Part shown: one piece after another, positions 58,926 to 64,000 of the stretch
Layout of the letters: each line of letters starts with the position of its first letter
How positions within the stretch are numbered: the first letter of the stretch is position 1
Assembly: GCF_001698225.1 (NCBI RefSeq)
Contig: NZ_CP016594.1
Coordinates: 248,001 to 312,000, forward strand
Direction of reading: 5' to 3'
DNA: 64,000 bases
DNA from: Gordonia terrae
Lineage (GTDB): Bacteria; Actinomycetota; Actinomycetes; Mycobacteriales; Mycobacteriaceae
The notes under the pieces: model-generated
What the model was told of the DNA's origin: nothing
Database searches by the model: none
Seen by the model: the letters and a program-made list of their open reading frames with translations, nothing else
Translations under genes and position numbers: made by a program

Positions 58926-59738
58926 ATGAGCGCAGGGAGGCACGGGCACCGCGAGCCGGTGTATCGCACCCTGGAACTCATCGCCAACGGACTCGTCCGA
59001 GCCCAGGGTCTCGACCTGCACTTCACCGGTGTCGAGAACGTCCCGGACACCGGCGGCGCGGTCCTGTGTGTCAACCACACCGGTTACGTCGACTTCCTCC
59101 CGCTCGCGCTCGGCGTCCAGCGCGCCGGCCGCCGAACCCGCTTCCTCATCAAGTCCGAGGTCATGGACATCGGGATCATGCGGTTCCTGGTCAACCACAC
59201 CAGAACGGTCCCCGTCGACAGGTCGCGCGGCGCGGAGGCCTATCGCGCCGCGCTCGGGCGTCTCCGGGACGGGTACATCGTCGCCGTCTACCCGGAAGCG
59301 ACGATCAGCCGCAGCTTCGAGCTCAAGGAGTTCAAGAGCGGGGCGGCCCGGATGGCAGCCGAAGCCGGCGTCCCCATCATCCCGGCGATCGTGTGGGGTG
59401 CCCATCGGCAGTGGACGAAAGGTGGCGTGCGGGACATCGGGCGCAGCCGGCTCCCCGTCCATGTCCGATACGGTCTGCCGTTCACCCCCGGGCCGGACGA
59501 GTCCCCGGAGCGTGAGACCCTGAGGCTCCGCGACACCATGAACTCGATGCTCCTCGAGGTCCAGGACTCCTACGGTCCGCACCCACCGGGTGAGTTCTGG
59601 GTTCCGTCACGACTCGGCGGCTCGGCACCGACACCCCAGGAGGCCGCCGTGATCGAAGCCGACGAGGCGCTGCGCAAAGCCGAGGCGCGGGCGAGACGAG
59701 CCGCCGAGAGAGCTCGGTCGAGAGGAAGCAGACGCTGA
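58926..59738 (+). CDS. PlsC-like lysophospholipid acyltransferase, copy 2
   Basis: A 270-residue acyltransferase, a tandem paralogue of the preceding gene. It shares NHTGYVDF, YPEATISRSFELKEFKSGAARMA and GEFWVPSRLGGSAPT, and ends in a basic Arg/Ala-rich tail. It may act on a different acceptor or chain. It has its own leaderless promoter and its stop overlaps the HAD gene start (TGATG). Confidence 0.88.
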   Translation: MSAGRHGHREPVYRTLELIANGLVRAQGLDLHFTGVENVPDTGGAVLCVNHTGYVDFLPLALGVQRAGRRTRFLIKSEVMDIGIMRFLVNHTRTVPVDRSRGAEAYRAALGRLRDGYIVAVYPEATISRSFELKEFKSGAARMAAEAGVPIIPAIVWGAHRQWTKGGVRDIGRSRLPVHVRYGLPFTPGPDESPERETLRLRDTMNSMLLEVQDSYGPHPPGEFWVPSRLGGSAPTPQEAAVIEADEALRKAEARARRAAERARSRGSRR

Positions 59739-60577
59739 TGACATTCGGTCCACCCACACTCATCGCCAGCGATGTGGACGGAACCCTCATCGACGACGAG
59801 AACCGGGTCTCCCCGCGCACGTTGTCCGTGCTGGCCGCCGCCCGCGCCGCCGGAGTGGAGTTCGTGCTGGCCACCGGCCGGCCCCCGCGATGGATCGCCG
59901 AGATCACCGATCAGTTCGCCGGCACCGAGGCGTTCGTCCGTTACGCGGTGTGCGCCAACGGCGCCATCATCTACGACGCCGAGCACGATCGCGTGCTGTG
60001 GTCGGCGAACCTCGAGCCCGACGCGCTCGTCAAACTCGGAGAGATTGCCTACCAACAGATCCCGGGATGCGGCATCGCGGCCGAACGTGCGGGCCGGTCC
60101 GCGCACGACGCGGCGACGGCGCCCTTCGTGGCGAGTGCCGGTTACGAGCACGCGTGGCTCAACCCCGATCACGTCGAGGTCGGCGACGACGAGGTGTTCG
60201 GTGATCCGGCGGTGAAACTCCTCGTCCGCAAACCGGGTATGGCCTCCGGCGAGATGGCCCGTCGGCTGCAGCCCGTGGTCGGCGACCTCGCCCAGGTGAC
60301 CTTCTCCACCGACAACGGACTCATCGAACTGTCGGTGCCGGGAACCCACAAGGCGTCGGGGCTCGCACGCCTCGCCGACCTCGCCGGACTCTCGGCCGAT
60401 GCCGTGATCGCGTTCGGCGACATGCCCAACGACGCCGAGATGCTCACCTGGGCGGGGCACGGCGTCGCGATGGGCCACGGTCACCCGGCGGCGGTCGACG
60501 CCGCCGACGAGGTCACCGTCGGCAACAACGACGACGGCGTCGCCAAGGTACTCGAGCGCTGGTTCGCCCCGCGCTGA
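59738..60577 (+). CDS. HAD-superfamily phosphatase (Cof type, Rv3813-like)
   Basis: A 279-residue HAD hydrolase. DVDGTL at about 12-17 carries the nucleophile Asp, ATGRPP near 45-50 the second motif, and AFGDMPNDAEML near 225-236 the acidic motif four. The large cap domain lies between motifs two and four. It removes phosphate from a small metabolite, not defined. Coupled to the acyltransferase gene by a TGATG overlap, it may act in the same lipid pathway. Convergent with the amidase gene, 20 bp apart. Confidence 0.9.
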   Translation: MTFGPPTLIASDVDGTLIDDENRVSPRTLSVLAAARAAGVEFVLATGRPPRWIAEITDQFAGTEAFVRYAVCANGAIIYDAEHDRVLWSANLEPDALVKLGEIAYQQIPGCGIAAERAGRSAHDAATAPFVASAGYEHAWLNPDHVEVGDDEVFGDPAVKLLVRKPGMASGEMARRLQPVVGDLAQVTFSTDNGLIELSVPGTHKASGLARLADLAGLSADAVIAFGDMPNDAEMLTWAGHGVAMGHGHPAAVDAADEVTVGNNDDGVAKVLERWFAPR

Positions 60578-60597
60578 TCGTCTCGCGGATCCGCGGC

Positions 60598-62316
60598 TCA
60601 GGCCGCAGGCGGTACCGGTGCGGGTGCTCCGGGCTCGGCCGGCTGCGGCGCAAGGGTACCGGGATCGGTCGGCGGGGGAGCCGGGGCGGCCGGATCGGCG
60701 GGCGGCGTCGGTTCGGGTGCCGGCGGGGCACCGCCGGCGAGCGCCCGGATCGCGGTGAGCGCCGCGTAACCGTGTACTCCCGGGCAGCTGGTGCTGTTGT
60801 AGTCCCGGTGCCCGGAGATCACCGGCAGATTCGACTGAGTGCCCGCGGCGAACTTGGTGCCGGCGAAGCCTTCTGAGGTCAATGTCGCAGTCCCGGCGGG
60901 ATTGAGTCCGGCCTTGCCGAGGCGCCAGCGCAGGAACTTGCCGGTCGCCGACACCATCGCCGCGGTCGGCGGGACCTCGTCGAGATTGCCGATCATCGAC
61001 ACCCCGACGGTCTCCTTGTTGAACCCGCCCGTGTGCGTGCCCTCGACATTGCGGTCGAGTCCGCCGAACGCGCCCTCGAAGATTTGGCCGTACTTGTCGA
61101 TCAGCACGTTGTAACCGATGTCGCACCAGTTCAGGCTGCGCGCGTGGTACGCGTAGATGCCGCGGACGATCTCGACGGACTGCTGCGGGGTGTAGTCGTT
61201 GCTGCCGGCCGTGTGGTGCACGATCGCGCCGCGCATGTGCGGGGAGTAGACCGGTTGCGAACAGCGGATGGACTCATCGGCGCCCCACGCCTGGCGGGCG
61301 ACGACCTGCGGCCCGCCGGTCAGCGGCGACAGCAACGACGAGCCCAGGCCGAGCAGGCTCTCCGGGCTGATGAGCGTCGCCTTCAGCGCGTTCAGGGCGA
61401 CGGTGGCCAACTCCGTCACCACCGTGCTCGCGGTGCCGACGGCCAGTTGGGCGAGATCGCCGCCCTGTGTTTCCGCAGCCGGGATCGCGAGTCCGTCCTT
61501 GCTCGCGGCGACCTGCACCTCACGAGCGTCGCCCACCCAGACCGGCTCGGTGCCGGCCGGGTTCTTCACGCTCGGCGCCTGCCCGCGCGAGATCTGTTCC
61601 AGGACTGTCCACGGACCCCACTTGCCGTCGGGGTTCTTCGCGCGCAACTTGAGGTCGACATCGACGGGACGGTCCCACGTGAACGCGACCATCTTGATGG
61701 GCGCCTCGCGCACGATGTGCGTCACCGCGGCCCCGACCTCGCGGCCGTCGCGCATCGTGGGTGTCGCCGGCGTCGTACTGCTCGGGGTCGACCGGGTTGT
61801 GCCCGGAGTCCGATCGCCTCGCGGAGCGGGTGTCGCCGCCTCATCCGGGGACTCCCGGGTCGGCGACGGAACGCGACGTTCGCTGGTTGGCGCGTCGGTC
61901 GTCGGGGTCGCGGATTCTGTGGTCTCCGACGCTGATTCCGACGTCGACGACCCGGGCGTCGACTCCGGTGACGACGAACCCGGTGACCCGGACGGGCCGG
62001 TGCTCGTCGATGCCCCGCCGGCACCCGGTACGAGTCCCTTCGGCAGCGGAACCGTCAGATCCGGCAGCGGGAACGCGTCCGGATCGATCGGCGGCAGCTC
62101 GACACCGGCCGCGGCGAGACCGGATGACGCGACGTCGACGATGGCCGCGGGCAGTTCCCGCAGCGGGACCTGCTCGATCTCGGTGTCGGAGACCGTCTGC
62201 TTGTTGTCCATCAGCTGTGGCTCGGACTGGCTCGCGATCACCACGAACGGTGTCGCGACGACCGCAGCGGCGATCGCGGCGAGCGCGATCGAGGGTTTCG
62301 GTCTGGGGTAACGCAC
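60598..62316 (-). CDS. N-acetylmuramoyl-L-alanine amidase, PGRP type (Rv3811-like)
   Basis: A 572-residue exported peptidoglycan-recognition/amidase protein. An N-terminal hydrophobic helix (about 9-29) serves for export or anchoring. Residues about 90-185 are Ser/Thr/Pro-rich linker. The PGRP amidase domain (about 345-515) has RQAWGADESIR, the zinc-binding IVHHTAG, GYNVLIDKYGQIFEGA and ISGHRDY with the second His. A Pro/Ala tail follows. It would cut the amide bond between muramic acid and the peptide, or bind peptidoglycan. GTG 62316 has GAGGAG upstream. It is divergent from the SpoIID-like gene. Confidence 0.88.
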   Translation of the reverse strand: MRYPRPKPSIALAAIAAAVVATPFVVIASQSEPQLMDNKQTVSDTEIEQVPLRELPAAIVDVASSGLAAAGVELPPIDPDAFPLPDLTVPLPKGLVPGAGGASTSTGPSGSPGSSSPESTPGSSTSESASETTESATPTTDAPTSERRVPSPTRESPDEAATPAPRGDRTPGTTRSTPSSTTPATPTMRDGREVGAAVTHIVREAPIKMVAFTWDRPVDVDLKLRAKNPDGKWGPWTVLEQISRGQAPSVKNPAGTEPVWVGDAREVQVAASKDGLAIPAAETQGGDLAQLAVGTASTVVTELATVALNALKATLISPESLLGLGSSLLSPLTGGPQVVARQAWGADESIRCSQPVYSPHMRGAIVHHTAGSNDYTPQQSVEIVRGIYAYHARSLNWCDIGYNVLIDKYGQIFEGAFGGLDRNVEGTHTGGFNKETVGVSMIGNLDEVPPTAAMVSATGKFLRWRLGKAGLNPAGTATLTSEGFAGTKFAAGTQSNLPVISGHRDYNSTSCPGVHGYAALTAIRALAGGAPPAPEPTPPADPAAPAPPPTDPGTLAPQPAEPGAPAPVPPAA

Positions 62317-62782
62317 TCAGGTCTCCTCGCAGGTTGGTCGGACCGCGGCACGGGTGGTCGTGGGGGTGTGGTCGGGTCCGGTCAGCCGTCGGCATCCACG
62401 CAGCCGACGGCGTCGGAGCCCGGAGGCTTCGAACGCGGTCGACTGTGCTCGGTACGGCGGCCATCGTCGCGGTCGCCGATCCCGGACGTCGGCGACACAC
62501 GCCGCAACCGCGTAACTCGTGATGTTCTTGTTATCTGTGAGGCACGAGTGGTTCAAGTGGTGATTGTTGATCAAGAGGCAGCTCATCCTCGAGGGCGGTG
62601 CGAGGTCACGACAGTCCGGGCAACTCGTGATCCGGTTGTGATCCCCTCGGGTTGGAGATCGGCTCCTTGGTTCACTAGGGTCACTTAAGTCCCAATCGTC
62701 ACATCAGTCACAGGCGTTACGGAGGCCGTGAGTCCGCGGCAGCCGCGGCTGGTGTCGTCGCGACCGAAGGATGTGTTCTGCA
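62317..62782. promoter_or_regulatory. Divergent region between amidase and SpoIID-like genes
   Basis: About 465 bp without a gene; 62510-62720 is AT-rich for this genome. AACTCGTGAT occurs twice (62514-62523 and 62622-62631), and GTGATCC twice with 11-bp spacing (62627-62633 and 62638-62644). TAGGGT at 62680-62685 could be a -10. A tight hairpin CCGCGGC-A-GCCGCGG lies at 62734-62748 in the probable leader. No ydaO-type riboswitch was recognised. Confidence 0.4.
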
Positions 62783-64000
62783 GTGACCAAAGCCCGACCT
62801 ACACGGCGTCTGCCGAGATGGACGGCGAGCGGTGCGCGGCCCGGACGGGCTCGCAACCGCGCGTTGACCTGGGCCGCGGCCGGGCTGGCGCCCGCACTGC
62901 TGGCCGGTGGACTCGCGGTTGCGAGTTCATCGGAATCGGCCGAACAGGTCGAGCTCTCGGTCGGGTCGACGGTGACGCTTATCGGGCACGGTCATGGCCA
63001 CGGCCGCGGAATGGGGCAATGGGGAGCGTACGGCTACGCCCGTAAGGGCTGGACGGCACAGCAGATCCTGCGCCACTACTACGGTGGCACCACCGCGGGG
63101 AAGGTGGACAGGCCCGAGATCCTGGTGGCCCTCACGGGTCAGGGCTCGGTGAATGTGCACGCGGACGCCGGCATGCGAGTCGGTGGTCAGACGGTGGCTC
63201 CCGGGCAGGCGGTCAGCCTGTCCGGGGGCACGGCCACCATCCTCAGCGGATGCGGTGGTGGGGCGGTGCGGTCGGTACCCGCCACGTTCGTCGAACCACT
63301 CAGCATGGCGCCCAATCGACCGGGCGGCGAATTCCTCAAGTTCTGCGGTTCGAACAAGGCCTACCGCGGGGCCATGGGCCTCGAAGGTGGGCGCGTGGTC
63401 AACCGCATCCACGTCGACGACTACGTCAAAGGCGTCATCCCGCGCGAGAGCCTGCCCGCCTGGGGTGACTCCGGCGGCGCGGCGGCGTTGCAGGCGCAGG
63501 CGGTGGCGGCCCGCACCTACGCGCTCGCGGCGATCGCGGGCGGCAAGAAGATCGACGACACCCAGAATTCGCAGGTCTACGGCGGTGTCTCCGGTGAGGA
63601 CCGGCGAACCAACGCGGCGGCCGACGCCACCGCCGGCCAGATCCTGCTGCAGAACGGACAGCCGGCCTTCACCGAGTTCTCCGCATCGACCGGCGGTTTC
63701 ACCGCAGGTGGTCGCTTCCCGGCGGTGGTCGACGAAGGGGACACGGTCTCGCCGAACCACAACTGGACGGCCACCGTTAGTGCGGGCAGCATCGGATCGG
63801 CTTTCGGGGTCGGTGCCCTACGGAGCTTCGAGGTCATCGAGGCCAACGGCCTGGGCGCCGAACACGGGCGCGCGATCAAGGTCCGCGCGGTCGGCTCGGG
63901 TGGCACCGCGGAGGTGAGCGGTGAGGAAGCACGGACCAAGCTGCAGCTGAAGTCCTCATGGTTCGCGGTGCAGGGCCAGCCCGCACCGCCCCGCATCGTC
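62783..64000 (+). CDS. SpoIID/LytB domain protein (truncated by the window end)
   Basis: The first 406 codons of an exported protein; no stop is in the window. A basic N terminus, a hydrophobic helix at about 28-48 and an Ala-rich site give an export signal. GHGHGHGRGMGQWGAYGYA begins the mature part, typical of actinobacterial SpoIID/LytB proteins; the SpoIID domain follows at about 210-330 (VDDYVKGVIPRE, ALQAQAVAARTYAL, the catalytic-Glu-type region). SpoIID is a peptidoglycan lytic transglycosylase in sporulating bacteria; here it must serve vegetative wall remodelling. Start GTG 62783 or ATG 62771. Confidence 0.82.
   Translation, partial: MTKARPTRRLPRWTASGARPGRARNRALTWAAAGLAPALLAGGLAVASSSESAEQVELSVGSTVTLIGHGHGHGRGMGQWGAYGYARKGWTAQQILRHYYGGTTAGKVDRPEILVALTGQGSVNVHADAGMRVGGQTVAPGQAVSLSGGTATILSGCGGGAVRSVPATFVEPLSMAPNRPGGEFLKFCGSNKAYRGAMGLEGGRVVNRIHVDDYVKGVIPRESLPAWGDSGGAAALQAQAVAARTYALAAIAGGKKIDDTQNSQVYGGVSGEDRRTNAAADATAGQILLQNGQPAFTEFSASTGGFTAGGRFPAVVDEGDTVSPNHNWTATVSAGSIGSAFGVGALRSFEVIEANGLGAEHGRAIKVRAVGSGGTAEVSGEEARTKLQLKSSWFAVQGQPAPPRIV

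Noticed and set aside
62640..62782. ydaO (c-di-AMP) riboswitch before the SpoIID-like gene
   Set aside because: Position is suggestive, but the conserved core sequences are not seen.
1..64000. tRNA or rRNA genes
   Set aside because: I looked for T-loop (GTTCGA-type) and acceptor pairs in the gaps and found none; a dedicated tRNA scan would be needed to exclude them fully.

Overview
The window looks like chromosomal DNA from a mycolic-acid actinomycete (order Mycobacteriales), most likely Gordonia or a close relative. GC content is very high throughout. Many genes start with GTG, and at least 17 genes begin 6-8 nt after a TANNNT -10 element with no ribosome-binding site, as expected for leaderless transcripts. 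From memory, the gene content and local order resemble the M. tuberculosis Rv3811-Rv3853 neighbourhood: PGRP amidase, HAD phosphatase, two PlsC-like acyltransferases, Rieske/metallo-beta-lactamase protein, serS, septum-formation protein, small metallopeptidase, phosphoglycerate-mutase-like gene, pheA, DUF2470, LCP protein, ferritin, glpQ, DUF4328, sodA, EspR-like regulator, a PAKK-repeat membrane protein and rraA. I could not check this by alignment. No phage, integrase, transposase, CRISPR array, rRNA or tRNA was found.

Layout. 0.3-7.3 kb: a SigK-like ECF sigma factor, an alpha/beta hydrolase, rraA, a gabD2-type aldehyde dehydrogenase, a secreted PQQ-type sugar dehydrogenase, a cyclase-family protein and an epoxide-hydrolase-like protein. 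7.3-11.7 kb: a tail-anchored Lys/Ala/Pro-repeat protein, a coiled-coil protein, a RecB/RNase H-like nuclease and an Asp/Thr-rich membrane protein; two convergent pairs here overlap at their 3' ends. 12-14.4 kb: a three-gene set of EspR-like HTH regulator, ImmA/IrrE-type metalloprotease and polytopic membrane protein. 14.4-21.8 kb: short-chain dehydrogenase, GDT1 cation exporter, an ECF transporter (fused membrane/double-ATPase subunit plus EcfT), superoxide dismutase and msrA. 21.8-28.2 kb: AlkX-like protein, two-domain glyoxalase protein, S49 peptidase, then an overlapping rhodanese-DUF4328-glpQ operon. 28.5-37.1 kb: ferritin, LCP protein, APC permease, Lcp/MpaB-like oxygenase, CPBP protease, DUF2470 iron-regulated protein, pheA and a phosphoglycerate-mutase-like enzyme. 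37.1-45.6 kb: hemerythrin, metallopeptidase, septum-formation protein, a PaaX-controlled acyl-CoA dehydrogenase/crotonase pair, a 13E12-type HNH protein and a CDF exporter. 45.7-54.5 kb: ankyrin protein, serS, two paralogous DMT transporters flanking a divergent TetR/VOC pair, two secreted lipases. 54.5-64 kb: TetR and CMAH-like Rieske/MBL protein, another TetR, two acyltransferases with a HAD phosphatase, a PGRP amidase and a truncated SpoIID/LytB protein.

Common themes are envelope construction (LCP, PGRP amidase, SpoIID/LytB, septum protein, acyltransferases, secreted lipases), metal and oxidative stress handling (ferritin, DUF2470, GDT1, CDF, SOD, MsrA, hemerythrin) and acyl-CoA metabolism. 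Two IdeR-like iron boxes sit at the genes expected from mycobacteria (ferritin and DUF2470).

The most unusual non-coding features are a six-copy 21-bp repeat array (42-bp dimers) upstream of the MpaB/Lcp-like gene, a mosaic palindromic intergenic repeat found at three or four loci, a 52-bp TetR operator with nested palindromes, and an AT-rich 390-bp region with several DnaA-box-like sequences. The best candidate for an under-described system is the regulator/protease/membrane-protein trio at 12-14.4 kb.
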